The notes under the pieces are model-generated. The model was not told where the DNA came from. It saw only the letters and a program-made list of their open reading frames with translations, and did no database searches. Shown in pieces: positions 52,971-61,946 of a stretch of 64,000 bases of DNA (positions within the stretch are counted from its first letter, which is position 1; the number at the start of each line of letters is the position of its first letter). The stretch comes from Streptomyces sp. HUAS ZL42. GTDB taxonomy: Bacteria > Actinomycetota > Actinomycetes > Streptomycetales > Streptomycetaceae. A program made the position numbers and the translations under genes. The stretch lies in contig NZ_CP160403.1 in NCBI RefSeq assembly GCF_040782645.1, forward strand, positions 8,033,001 through 8,097,000, in the 5' to 3' direction.

Positions 52971-54041
52971 TCAAGACGCTTCAGTTCTCCCGTCACTATT
53001 CTGCACCCGTCTCTCCTGAAATCGTGACATCAGCGTCCAGTGCAGATCTTCTGAGGTTTGACCTAAATTCCAGGAGCTCAGGACCTCTTGCGTTGCCAAT
53101 GAGTCCACCGCGGCAATGAATGTGGAGCTAGGAACACCGCATTCTCGTGCCAATTGTTCTACCTCGGCTTTGCCGTGTGCACTGTCCGGAGCAGAGTGAG
53201 CCGCAAGGCACAGGGCCATGAGCCGATGTGAAGGCTTGGAATCTGCACGGATGCCGCCGGTAAGGCGCAGGGCCCAGTCGGCGGCGCGGAGCCGGTCAGG
53301 CCGCGCCGGGTGCTGCGAGGACCAATCCATGTCGAGCAGTTGAACTGCACGCACACGGCCACCAGTTAGTGGATCGTGCGGGACTACGCGTAGCCACTTT
53401 GCATGGCTGAGTTCCAGCCATGGATCCTTGGCGGCTCCCAAGTGAAGGCTGCGCAGCACGCCATAGGGCACACGCACCTCAGCTGAACCATTCATACGCA
53501 GCGCGCACTGCAGCGCGATCAATCGGGCGGCGGCTCCTGTGTCGGCTGGTAGTGCGGCGGCGAGGTAGCTGAGCATCTCGCGTACGCGGGTTTGGCTGTC
53601 GGGGGCTTTGGGCTGGCGTGGTCTTCGCCGAGTGTTCGTACGGCCGGTAGATGGCGTCGCGGAGGTCAGAACCGTATCGGGGACCACGGCTGCCTCCGAG
53701 GTGGCTGCAGCACATGCGGTGCAGGTGTCAGTCAGCCGCCACAGCCGTCCGCCGCGCTCACGCGCGAGCAGGAGTTGGATGGGGCCTTGGCACCCCCGAT
53801 GGCGGCGATGCCAGCAGCAGCCCCGCTCCTGACACTGACACGTCCGCAGGTGGGGCGGCAGCGGAGCCCGGCGGGCGTGCTGAGCCAGGTGGGCCAGAAG
53901 TTCGGCCCGAGCCGAGGGACCGTTGAGCCGTCGGCCGCTATGGGTGCAGTGCTGGCACACGAGGACCGGGCCGCCAGATTGCGGGCGTAGTTCCACCGTC
54001 CAGGTGCGCCGTACTCCAGGGTGGGCGAAGCGGAGCCTCAT
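52971..54041 (-). CDS. Cys-rich N-terminal, wHTH-like C-terminal protein of plasmid/ICE type
   Basis: The 356-residue product starts MRLRFAHPGVRRTWTVELRP. The N-terminal third has C29-x-x-C32 and a His/Cys-rich stretch (TCQCQERGCCWHRRHRGC), likely zinc-binding. A basic linker follows, then a helical domain ending in ARECGVPSSTFIAAVDSLA, which resembles a winged helix. It diverges from the XRE gene around the iterons. I cannot name a family; similar proteins occur on actinomycete mobile DNA. A replication or regulatory role is a guess. Confidence 0.6.
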   Translation of the reverse strand: MRLRFAHPGVRRTWTVELRPQSGGPVLVCQHCTHSGRRLNGPSARAELLAHLAQHARRAPLPPHLRTCQCQERGCCWHRRHRGCQGPIQLLLARERGGRLWRLTDTCTACAAATSEAAVVPDTVLTSATPSTGRTNTRRRPRQPKAPDSQTRVREMLSYLAAALPADTGAAARLIALQCALRMNGSAEVRVPYGVLRSLHLGAAKDPWLELSHAKWLRVVPHDPLTGGRVRAVQLLDMDWSSQHPARPDRLRAADWALRLTGGIRADSKPSHRLMALCLAAHSAPDSAHGKAEVEQLARECGVPSSTFIAAVDSLATQEVLSSWNLGQTSEDLHWTLMSRFQERRVQNSDGRTEAS

Positions 54042-54108
54042 GGCGCGTGCGTTCCTCCTCTTGTTTCCGCGCCGGCCCCCGTCGGGCTGGGATCGGCCGC
54101 ACACGGTA

Positions 54109-54189
54109 GTGCAGACCCCTGCCCTTCGCTGAACTGCCACCGGGCCAAATTAGGGCAGAGGTCTGCACTGACAGGGCAGGTGTCTGCAC
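54109..54189. repeat. Three 17-bp iterons between divergent genes
   Basis: AGGGCAGAGGTCTGCAC (54152-54168) and AGGGCAGGTGTCTGCAC (54173-54189) are direct copies with a 21-bp period, two helical turns. An inverted copy, AGGGCAGGGGTCTGCAC on the minus strand, is at 54109-54125. The last ends 14 nt before the XRE start. They should be operators of one regulator, or iterons of an origin. Confidence 0.85.
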
Positions 54190-54203
54190 CGCGGAATGGT
54201 CGG

Positions 54204-54467
54204 GTGACGATCTTCCCGCCCGAGCCGGATTTCGGCGCTCTGCGTCTGGAGCTCGCTCGGCTGCGCGCGGAGCGGGGATGGACCTACGACGAGTTGGCCG
54301 ACCGAAGTGGCCTGGCCAGAAGGACTCTCATCGAGATCGAACAGGGTCGTACGATCGGCACGCTCAAGACGTGGCACGCCCTTGCTCATGCGCTCAGTAC
54401 CCCGCTCGACGAGCTCTTCGGATCCCTCTGTCGCGGGCATGAGCCGCCACGGCGGGCGAACGGCTGA
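54204..54467 (+). CDS. XRE-family helix-turn-helix regulator
   Basis: The 87-residue protein is almost entirely one XRE domain: LRAERGWTYDELADRSGLAR then RTLIEIEQGRTIGTLKTWHA (about 22-62), ending in ALSTPLDELFGSL. The GTG at 54204 is chosen because the iterons lie directly upstream; a longer frame would read through them. It probably binds the iterons and controls the divergent pair and perhaps the rightward genes after it. Confidence 0.82.
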   Translation: MTIFPPEPDFGALRLELARLRAERGWTYDELADRSGLARRTLIEIEQGRTIGTLKTWHALAHALSTPLDELFGSLCRGHEPPRRANG

Positions 54468-54627
54468 CGGGCCGTCGGGGCCTGCCTGGCGAACCACCCG
54501 ATCGGGCGGTCGGGTGTGAACGATTGAGCGGTCATTCGAATATATGTGGCCTCGAATGGGGCCGTTCGGTTTACCTCAACGGCCTGGGCGCCGCGCGCTC
54601 GGCGTGTTGCCTGGCACCTTCGCGCAC

Positions 54628-55512
54628 ATGCATTCCCCATCCTCGCGCCGGCACTGGGACGGCAGCCACGTTCAGATCCACCCGCGACGCTCGCTGCGTG
54701 TTGATCCCGACAGCCCGACCTGGCTTTTGCGCTGTGCTCAACGCGACCGCTGCCGTGAGTGCGGCAACCCCGTCGAGTGGTACCACCGAGTCGCCGACCG
54801 TCCCGTCCGTCTGCATCCACAGGAACTGCCCGCAACGGAGGTGCCCGCCGACTACCGCTGGCACGTCAGCTCCGGCCTCGCCCATCCCGCCGGGGACGGC
54901 AGCGCCTGGTGCCGACTGGCCCATGCCGCCGTCTGCCCCGCTCGCAATGCCGGCGCCACCGTCGTCCCTGCACTGAGCAGGCTGCGGCGGGCGCTAGCCG
55001 TGAACACACGCCGCCTTACCGACGTCGGCGCCTTCACACCGAGCCCAGCGACAGACCGTTCGACTCGCCGGTCGGAAGACTCCTGCCGACCCGCCAGACC
55101 CGTCATCCAACTCCTGTACGTGCGCTACCTCGCCGCACGCCCCGTGGACGAGATCCAGTGCGTGGCCCAGACACGGCATAGAAACCGGTGCACCTACACG
55201 GTGCTTGCTCCCGAGGGCCTATCGGGCGTCTGGAGGTTGGCTCCCGCAACGGCCGCCCACTGCCAACTCGCCCTGCCCGCAGAGGTAATGGCGCTATACG
55301 ACCTGTCCTCCCTGCCGTACGCCGAGCAGTTGCGCTGGCGCAGGCAACGCTGCCCTCAGCATGTTGCCGCCCCGACGGCGGCGGACCTCGCATTGACCGA
55401 CTGGGAGCCGTTCGACCCGCTCCTCCACCACGCCCATGTGCACCCTCGACTTCCAACCCACGGACGTCGGCCGCGCCCGGACGGCGATGTACGGAATGGG
55501 GTTCGGCCATGA
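54628..55512 (+). CDS. DUF6083-like protein with two Cys pairs
   Basis: Of 294 residues, about 12-110 resemble the DUF6083 domain as I remember it: HPRRSLRVD, LLRCAQRDRCRECGNPVEW (C42, C45), then RWHVSSGLAHPA and C95/C103. The C-terminal half (160-290) also has scattered Cys and ends in a His/Pro-rich tail. Zinc binding is likely. ATG 54628 is used; earlier in-frame ATGs lack homology. Its stop overlaps the next start by four bases. Function unknown. Confidence 0.65.
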   Translation: MHSPSSRRHWDGSHVQIHPRRSLRVDPDSPTWLLRCAQRDRCRECGNPVEWYHRVADRPVRLHPQELPATEVPADYRWHVSSGLAHPAGDGSAWCRLAHAAVCPARNAGATVVPALSRLRRALAVNTRRLTDVGAFTPSPATDRSTRRSEDSCRPARPVIQLLYVRYLAARPVDEIQCVAQTRHRNRCTYTVLAPEGLSGVWRLAPATAAHCQLALPAEVMALYDLSSLPYAEQLRWRRQRCPQHVAAPTAADLALTDWEPFDPLLHHAHVHPRLPTHGRRPRPDGDVRNGVRP

Positions 55513-56024
55513 GACGGCAGCACGCTGTCGAGATCATCCTGACAAGGCCCGCGACCGGTAGAGAGCTTCACCGAGCCTGCAGAGCCGTACCACTGGCGAC
55601 GAACGCCGCCCGCACCCGGCTGATGACCGTACGCCAGGCCAAGTCACCTGACCGAGCCCTCAGGTCACTTCGGCATGAGCTCGATCGCCTCCTGCCGATC
55701 GACGTGCTCACGACTCACTACGCCAACCAGTCCGGCCAGGTTGTGCTCAACGTCGACCTCCCCCATGCCCTGTGTTCGGCGCTTCGCCGGGACGCGGCAG
55801 CCCGAGGCGAGAAGCCCGCAGACTACCTAGGGCGGGCCGTCGTAGAGGCCCTCGAACGGGATGAGCGGGACCGTACGCGGCAACTGACCGCGCAGCTCGA
55901 AGGCCTTCTCGCCCACCACGCCCCCGAAAACGTTCTGGCCTGTGCGGCTCGCATCCTGCTGCGCAGCCGTCACCCGGCATCTCTGCACTCGAACGACACG
56001 AACCGCTCTCACACGACCCCGTAG
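55509..56024 (+). CDS. Ribbon-helix-helix-type DNA-binding protein
   Basis: In the 171-residue product, residues 78-118 fit an Arc/CopG ribbon-helix-helix: strand VVLNVDLP, then two helices HALCSALRRDAAARG and PADYLGRAVVEALERD. The N-terminal 70 residues form an unrecognised basic helical domain. It is translationally coupled to the DUF6083-like gene and lies 24 nt before the helicase. It may recruit the helicase to DNA or regulate the operon (inference). Confidence 0.6.
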   Translation: MRRQHAVEIILTRPATGRELHRACRAVPLATNAARTRLMTVRQAKSPDRALRSLRHELDRLLPIDVLTTHYANQSGQVVLNVDLPHALCSALRRDAAARGEKPADYLGRAVVEALERDERDRTRQLTAQLEGLLAHHAPENVLACAARILLRSRHPASLHSNDTNRSHTTP

Positions 56025-56048
56025 CCCACCCTCTCCGCGGAGCACTCG

Positions 56049-57512
56049 TTGCACACCCCCACCGACGAACAGGCGCACGCCGTCGACACCTTCCGCGACG
56101 GCCACCACCTGGTGCTGCAAGCCGGCGCCGGCACCGGCAAGACCAGCACGCTGTGCCTGCTTGCCGCGAGTACCGGACGCCGTGGCCGCTACCTCGCCTT
56201 CAACAAGGACATCGCCGACGACGCCGCAGCCCGTTTTCCACGTTCCGTTCTCTGCAAGACCGCGCACGCGACGGCTTACGCAGCCCTCGGCCACCGTTTC
56301 GCTCGCCGTCTCAGCAGCCCTCGCCAGCCCGCGTGGCGGATCGGACAGGCCCTCGGCATCAGGTCGGCCGTCCGTATCGGCGATCACGAGATCAGCCACC
56401 GAACCCTCTCCCATGCCGTGCTGCGTACGGTGACCCGCTTCTGCCAGTCCGCCGACAGGGCTCCGGCGCCTCATCACGTACCGGCCCTGCGCAGGCTCGG
56501 ATCACTCGAAGAGGGCGCCCAACTTGCCGAAGCGGTCATGCCGTTCGTCGTGAAGGCCTGGGCAGATCTGCAAAACCCTGAGGAGGGCGTGGTCCGCTTC
56601 GAGCACGATCACTACTTGAAGATGTGGGCCCTGACAGAACCGAAGATCGAAGCCGACTTCCTTCTCCTCGACGAGGCTCAGGACACCAACCCCGTGCTGG
56701 AACAGGTCTTCGCCGCTCAACGCAGCCACGCCCAGCTGGTGATGGTCGGTGACTCCGCCCAGGCCATCTACGGGTGGCGCGGGGCCCAGGACGTGATGAC
56801 AGATTTCGACGCCACCCACCTCACCTTGACCCGTTCCTTCCGCTTCGGCCCGCTCCTCGCCCAAGAGGCCAACCGGTGGCTGGAGTTCACCGACACTCCG
56901 ATTCGGCTGACCGGTACCGAGACGATTCCTACGAAGGTCGGCCTGGTCACCGCCCCCGACGCAGTGCTGTGCCGCACCAACATCGGCGCCATGAACGAAG
57001 TGATAAGGCAGTTGGCAGCCGGCCGTCGGGTCGCTCTGACGAGAGGTGGACAGACACTCGTCACCCTGGCGCTCGCCGCCCGAGACCTCAAGGGCGGCCG
57101 TCGCACCTCCCACCCCGAACTGGTGCTCTTCGCCTCCTGGGGAGAGCTGCAGGACTACGCCGAACACGATCCGGCCGGTCGTGATCTGCAGCCGTTCGTG
57201 GAACTCGTCGACACCCACGGTCCCGAGGCGATCATCGCTGCGGTCGATGCTCTCACCGGCGAGAGCCGGGCCGATGTCACTGTCTCCACCGCTCACAAGG
57301 CCAAAGGCCGAGAATGGCCCAATGTCAAGATCGCTGATGATTTCCCGCCGCCCCCGGACACCGACCAACTCGACAACCAGGGCCGCCCAATCCCGGAACC
57401 CGTGAACGCGACCGACGCACGTCTTGCTTACGTAGCCGTCACCCGCGCCCGCCGTCACCTCGACCTCGGAGGGCTCTCGTGGATTGAAAACCATCCGGCT
57501 TCCATGGCCTGA
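56049..57512 (+). CDS. UvrD/Rep-like superfamily 1 helicase
   Basis: The 487-residue protein has motif I QAGAGTGKTS (24-33), motif II LLLDEAQD (205-212), motif III VGDSAQAIYGWRGA, motif V VSTAHKAKGREW and motif VI LAYVAVTRARRHLDL. It is compact, lacking the large 1B/2B insertions of UvrD, and similar to small helicases of phages, plasmids and defence loci. A TTG start with GGAG eight nt before is taken. It is the last gene of the iteron-controlled run. Confidence 0.85.
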   Translation: MHTPTDEQAHAVDTFRDGHHLVLQAGAGTGKTSTLCLLAASTGRRGRYLAFNKDIADDAAARFPRSVLCKTAHATAYAALGHRFARRLSSPRQPAWRIGQALGIRSAVRIGDHEISHRTLSHAVLRTVTRFCQSADRAPAPHHVPALRRLGSLEEGAQLAEAVMPFVVKAWADLQNPEEGVVRFEHDHYLKMWALTEPKIEADFLLLDEAQDTNPVLEQVFAAQRSHAQLVMVGDSAQAIYGWRGAQDVMTDFDATHLTLTRSFRFGPLLAQEANRWLEFTDTPIRLTGTETIPTKVGLVTAPDAVLCRTNIGAMNEVIRQLAAGRRVALTRGGQTLVTLALAARDLKGGRRTSHPELVLFASWGELQDYAEHDPAGRDLQPFVELVDTHGPEAIIAAVDALTGESRADVTVSTAHKAKGREWPNVKIADDFPPPPDTDQLDNQGRPIPEPVNATDARLAYVAVTRARRHLDLGGLSWIENHPASMA

Positions 57513-57517
57513 AGCGA

Positions 57518-57565
57518 GGGGACCAGCCGCATCCTGGTCAGCAAATGACGTTCATGCTGGTCCCC
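57518..57565 (+). terminator. Inverted repeat after the helicase gene
   Basis: GGGGACCAGC and GCTGGTCCCC are perfect 10-bp arms separated by 28 nt, six nt after the helicase stop. It is probably a terminator with a large loop; an element boundary is the alternative. Confidence 0.45.
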
Positions 57566-58241
57566 CGCTCACGCAAAGCAGGGAACGGGTGTGTTCCCGA
57601 TGAACGGGACTGCCCGTGCCGCAGATGTCGAAGGCCGGGCCGTACGTGGCGATCCGACGGGACCACCACCATGCCGACGTGACGACGCGGAGCTTGAGCG
57701 AGTACAACGTCGCCTAGCGGACGGTGCGTAGGGCCCTGGCCCTGGTCTTGGTCTGGTCGGGGCCGAGGAAGCCGCAGTCGCCCGCGGCCGTCGGCGCTGG
57801 AAACGGTGCACCGACTGCTCGCCGTCCAACGCGGTGACCAACGAAGGACCATGTCATTGGCCCTGACGTCTTAAGCTCCTTGAGGCCTTCGATTAGACCG
57901 CTGAGGTTGGTCGACCGAGGACCGGCGACCCGGGATCCGGGTATATGGGGATGGTGCTGCGGCCACCGCTGATCGCGGACACCTCACGCTTCCGCGCTGC
58001 CACCGGGACTCCGAAGCGTCCTGGCGGTCCTACGCTTAGGGCCGCGCTGATCCCGGCTGACCGGGACGGTTCCGGTGCAGCCTCTCCACGCTCGCTGTGC
58101 CGCAGGGCTCCGACCGCAGGCAACGTTGTGCACTTTCTTGACGGCTGCCAGGATTAAGCCCTACATTCCTCGGCACCTTCGCTCAGTGCACTGAGTATCT
58201 GCCTGTGTCCCGCTCCGTAGCCGCTCTCAGGGAGCCGTTCC
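57566..58241. other. Spacer with no recognisable gene
   Basis: This 676-nt stretch has stop codons in all convincing frames and mixed codon character. Short frames in both directions show no family resemblance. It may hold the scar or far end of the mobile DNA, and the promoter of the secreted hydrolase. Confidence 0.5.
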
Positions 58242-59648
58242 ATGTCTGCAAGCACCCGTCCTCGCGTCGGCCGCACCCGCCTGCGTATCGCCCTGGCCGC
58301 GCTGGCGTCCGCCGCCCTTGTCTCCGTTCCCATGCCGGCCGCCGTTGCGGACACGCCGGCCGGCGGTCATCTCACCGGCACCCTCTCCGACGGCGCCACC
58401 TGGGTGGCGGACGTCCCCGAGCACTGGAACGGCACCCTGCTGCTGTTCAGCCACGGCTTCGGCCCCACCGTCGCCCGGGACGCCCCCACCGACGCCGTAC
58501 GCACCGAACTGCTTGCCCAGGGCTATGCGATGGCCGGGTCGTCGTACGACCCCCATGGCTCGATGTGGGCGCTGAACAGTGCCGAACGCGACCAGTTCGC
58601 CACGCTCGACGCCGTCACCGCGAAGATCGGCACCCCGCAGCGCACGCTGGCCATCGGCAATTCGATGGGCGGGCTGGTCAACGCGCAGCTCGCCCGGGAC
58701 GGCGGCGGGCGCATCGACGGCGCGCTCGGCCAGTGCGGCCTGGTCGCGGGCGGTACCGACCTGGACAACTATCAGCTCGACGCCGAACACACCATCGCCC
58801 AGCTGCTCCTGCCGGAGCAGGACGTCAAGCTGGTCCGCTTCGGCTCCGCCGACGATGCGGCCGCCACCGCCACCCTGCTCACCAAGGCGGTCACCGCCGC
58901 GCAGGCCACACCGCAGGGCCGGGCCCGGATCGCGCTGGCCGCCGCCTTCCTCAACCTGCCCGCCTGGTCGCCTGGAAAGGACCGACCCGCCGCGACCGAC
59001 TGGGCGGGTCAGGAGGCACAGCAGTACGACTGGTTCGCGCAGGGCATCCTGTCCTTCGTCGAGGGCGGCCGGTACGCCATGGAGCAGTCCGTCGGCGGCA
59101 ACAACTCCTGGAACCTGGGCGTGGACTACACCCGTCTGCTGGCCGACTCCCCACACGCACCCCAGGTCCGCGCCCTCTACCAGGCAGCCGGCCTCGACCT
59201 GCGTGCCGACCTGCGCGCGCTGACCGAGGGCGCCACGGTCACCGCCGATCCCGCCGCCGTCCGCACCGCGCAGCGGACGTCCTCCGCGGGCCAGGGACTT
59301 GACGTGCCGTTGCTCGACATCCACACGAACGGCGACAACCTGGTTCCAGTGGAGCAGGAGAACCGCTTCGCCTCCCGTGTGCGCGCCTCCGGCGACGGCG
59401 CGCTGCTGCGGCAGGCGTTCGTCGAGCGACAGGGCCACTGCACGTTCACCACCGCCGAGACCGTGGCCGCCCTGCACGCGCTCGAACACCGCGTCAGCAC
59501 CGGCCGTTGGGACGACGTCGCGACTCCGGTCGCGCTCCAGCGGTCGGCCACGGCGCTCGGTCTGGACGGCGCGGCGTATGTCCCGTACCACCCGGCCCAA
59601 TTGTCGGTCGGCCGCGACGACCGCCCGGCGCGCCCCACCCGCCACTGA
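58242..59648 (+). CDS. Secreted alpha/beta hydrolase
   Basis: The 468-residue product has a signal peptide: basic start, hydrophobic core at about 14-35 and likely cleavage after AVA before DTPAGG. The hydrolase fold has an oxyanion-type FSHGFG, the nucleophile S141 in AIGNSMGG, a probable acid Asp in HTNGDNLVP and His in RQGHCTFTTAE. The substrate is not evident; the family includes extracellular esterases and peptidases. It stands alone. Confidence 0.85.
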   Translation: MSASTRPRVGRTRLRIALAALASAALVSVPMPAAVADTPAGGHLTGTLSDGATWVADVPEHWNGTLLLFSHGFGPTVARDAPTDAVRTELLAQGYAMAGSSYDPHGSMWALNSAERDQFATLDAVTAKIGTPQRTLAIGNSMGGLVNAQLARDGGGRIDGALGQCGLVAGGTDLDNYQLDAEHTIAQLLLPEQDVKLVRFGSADDAAATATLLTKAVTAAQATPQGRARIALAAAFLNLPAWSPGKDRPAATDWAGQEAQQYDWFAQGILSFVEGGRYAMEQSVGGNNSWNLGVDYTRLLADSPHAPQVRALYQAAGLDLRADLRALTEGATVTADPAAVRTAQRTSSAGQGLDVPLLDIHTNGDNLVPVEQENRFASRVRASGDGALLRQAFVERQGHCTFTTAETVAALHALEHRVSTGRWDDVATPVALQRSATALGLDGAAYVPYHPAQLSVGRDDRPARPTRH

Positions 59649-59659
59649 CATTGGGACCG

Positions 59660-59878
59660 CTCAGTGGCTCACGGCATCCCGGACGTCGATCCGCTTGCCG
59701 TGGTCTTGTTGACAGCGGTGTAGCGGGCGAGGACGATCACGTTCTCGCCCGCGACGACGTGAGTGTCGTCGTCGTGGACGGTCCAGTCCCTCGGGGTGGG
59801 GTGGGTCCCGGCAAGGACGGTGCCGGCCATCTCCGTCCACTCCACGTCCGGAGCGAGGGTCTGCCGCCGGCTGCAGTG
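59660..59878 (-). pseudogene. Remnant of a SnoaL/NTF2-like protein
   Basis: The reverse strand encodes VEWTEMAGTVLAGT then HVVAGENVIVLARYTAVNKT, typical of SnoaL-like (NTF2 fold) proteins, but the part between is deleted. A one-base shift is needed to recover the family-like ending GKRIDVRDAVSH. No start codon remains. It abuts the beta-galactosidase stop. Confidence 0.6.
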
Positions 59879-59879
59879 A

Positions 59880-61895
59880 TCAGCGGGGTTCGCGGACTAC
59901 GGCGACTCCTCCCGGTGGGACGGTGACGGTGCCGTCGACCGGTGTGCCGGTGAGGAGTTCGACGCCTTCGGCGGGCGCTTCGGCCCCCTTTCCGGTGTGG
60001 TCGATGAGGAACAGGTAGTCGGCCACCGTGCCGTGGCGCCTGACGACTTCGATCCCGGCGGGTGCCTCGTGCTCCGGTGTGACGTCGGCGTCCTGGCGCA
60101 TGCGGTGGAGCAGGGCGGTGAGAGTGTCCTGGTCGGGGTGGGTGCCCAGGTACCAGGTGGTGCCGTTGCCGTGCCGGTGGCGGGTGACGGCAGGGTGGCC
60201 CGCCAACGGGCCGTCGGCGTAGGCGGCGACGGCTTGCGCGCCGGTGAGCCGTATCCGTTCCGACCACAGGTCGGCGGTGGCGGCCGCAGGCACGTCGCCG
60301 GTCAGGCCGGTCGTCTCTCCCGGCAGCAAGGGGAAGAGCTCGTCGGTGACCACGCCGAGGACATCGCGGAACGCGCCGGGGTAACCGCCCAGGTACACAT
60401 GACAGTTCTGGTCGACCATGCCGCTGTGGAAGCCGACGGCCAGAGTGCCCCCTCGTTCGGCGTACCGGGCGAGGTTCGTCGCGGCTGCCTCCGTCACCAG
60501 GTACAGCGACGGCGCCAGCACGAGTTGATAGAGGTCGAGCTCAGGGTCGTCGGGGCGTACGAAGTCGACGGAGACTCCCGCCCGCCACAGGGGGGTGTAC
60601 CAGTCCCGTACCAGGTCCTGGTAGCGCAGTTCGCCACTGGGCTGGGAGGGCAGTTCCAGTGCCCACCGGGCGTTCCAGTCCCATACGATCGCCACTTGCG
60701 CCGCGACGGTGGAGTCCCGCACCTCGGCCAACGCCCGCAGATCCGCGCCCAGTTGGACGACGTCCCGCCAGATCTGGCTGTCCGTGCCGGCGTGCGGCAG
60801 CATCGCCGAGTGCCACTGCTCGGCGCCCGCCTTGGCTGCCCGCCACTGGAAGAACGCGATGCCGTCGGCGCCATGGGCGACGTGTGCCAGGGCGTTGCGC
60901 CGCATTTCTCCAGGCTGCTTGGCCCGGTTGACCGGCTGCCAGTTGACGGCACCCGTCGAGTGCTCCATGAGGAACCACGGGCCGCCCGCGAGCGACCGCA
61001 TCAGGTCGCCGTTGAGCGCGATGTCGATCTCGGCTTCCGGGTCGTCGGACATCAGGTAGTGGTCGTTGGAGAGGATGTCCAGCTGCGGTGCCCAGCGCCA
61101 GTAGTCGAGAGCGTCGATGGTGCGCAGGACCAGGAAGTTGGTGGTCGCGGGGATGTCCGGCGCGGCCCGGCGCAGCACCTCGCGTTCGGCCGTGCACAGG
61201 GAGAGCAGTTCGTCGGAGCAGAATCGGCGCCAGTCGAGTTGGTGGGTGGGGTTCGCAGGAGCCGCGGTGGCGCGGGGCGGCAGGATCTGGTCCCAGTCGT
61301 AGTACCACTGGCTCCAGAAGGTGGTGCCCCAGGCGTGGTTGAGGGCGTCCAGATTGTTGTCGTAGCGGGCGCGCAGCCAGGTGCGGAAGGCGGCGGCGCT
61401 GGTGTCGCAGTAGCAGGCGTCGTTGTGGCAGCCGTACTCGTTGTGGACGTGCCACATGGCGACGGCGGGATGGGCGGCGTAGCGCTCGGCGAGGGCTTCG
61501 GCGATCCGCAGCGCCGCTCGGCGGTAGGCGGGGCTGGACGGGCAGAACGTCTGGCGGCTGCCGTACGACAGCCGGTGCCCCTCCCGGTCGACCGGCAGCG
61601 CCTCCGGATATGCCTTGAAGAACCAGGCGGGCGGGGCCGCGGTGGGGGTGGCCAGGTCGGCGGCAATGCCGTTCTCGTGGAGCAGGTCGAGGATCCGGTC
61701 CATGCGGGAGAAGTCGTAGACGCCCTCGGAAGGCTCCAGCAGCGCCCAGGAGAAGATGCCGACGCTGACCATGGTCACGCCCGCTTCACGCATCAGGCGC
61801 ATGTCCTCTGCCCAGACGTCCTCGGGCCACTGCTCGGGGTTGTAGTCACCGCCGTAGGCGATGCCGGGAACGCGAAGACGGCGTGCGGTACTCAC
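59880..61895 (-). CDS. Beta-galactosidase, glycoside hydrolase family 42
   Basis: The 671-residue cytoplasmic enzyme has a TIM barrel with acid/base E153 (WHVHNEYGCH) and nucleophile E311 (FLMEHSTGAVNW). The GH42 zinc cluster is C118, C156, C161 and C163. A trimerisation domain (about 400-600) and a small C-terminal beta domain follow. It has no signal peptide, so substrates such as galacto-oligosaccharides are imported by the ABC system encoded just upstream. A GTG start is used. It is last of the leftward operon. Confidence 0.95.
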   Translation of the reverse strand: MSTARRLRVPGIAYGGDYNPEQWPEDVWAEDMRLMREAGVTMVSVGIFSWALLEPSEGVYDFSRMDRILDLLHENGIAADLATPTAAPPAWFFKAYPEALPVDREGHRLSYGSRQTFCPSSPAYRRAALRIAEALAERYAAHPAVAMWHVHNEYGCHNDACYCDTSAAAFRTWLRARYDNNLDALNHAWGTTFWSQWYYDWDQILPPRATAAPANPTHQLDWRRFCSDELLSLCTAEREVLRRAAPDIPATTNFLVLRTIDALDYWRWAPQLDILSNDHYLMSDDPEAEIDIALNGDLMRSLAGGPWFLMEHSTGAVNWQPVNRAKQPGEMRRNALAHVAHGADGIAFFQWRAAKAGAEQWHSAMLPHAGTDSQIWRDVVQLGADLRALAEVRDSTVAAQVAIVWDWNARWALELPSQPSGELRYQDLVRDWYTPLWRAGVSVDFVRPDDPELDLYQLVLAPSLYLVTEAAATNLARYAERGGTLAVGFHSGMVDQNCHVYLGGYPGAFRDVLGVVTDELFPLLPGETTGLTGDVPAAATADLWSERIRLTGAQAVAAYADGPLAGHPAVTRHRHGNGTTWYLGTHPDQDTLTALLHRMRQDADVTPEHEAPAGIEVVRRHGTVADYLFLIDHTGKGAEAPAEGVELLTGTPVDGTVTVPPGGVAVVREPR

Positions 61896-61946
61896 AGGTG
61901 GGTGCTCCGGGAGATGCGTAGGGGAGGAGTGGCAAGAGCGGGTGTT

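Noticed and set aside
57538..57852. Leftward 104-codon frame as a transposase remnant
   Set aside because: No DDE-type motifs or family-like text in any frame; composition is that of random GC-rich DNA.
58150..58170. CCCTACA as the far end of the Tn7-like element (reverse of TGTAGG)
   Set aside because: Similarity stops after six bases, no GACCAAT-type repeats lie nearby, and no CGGGA duplication follows it.
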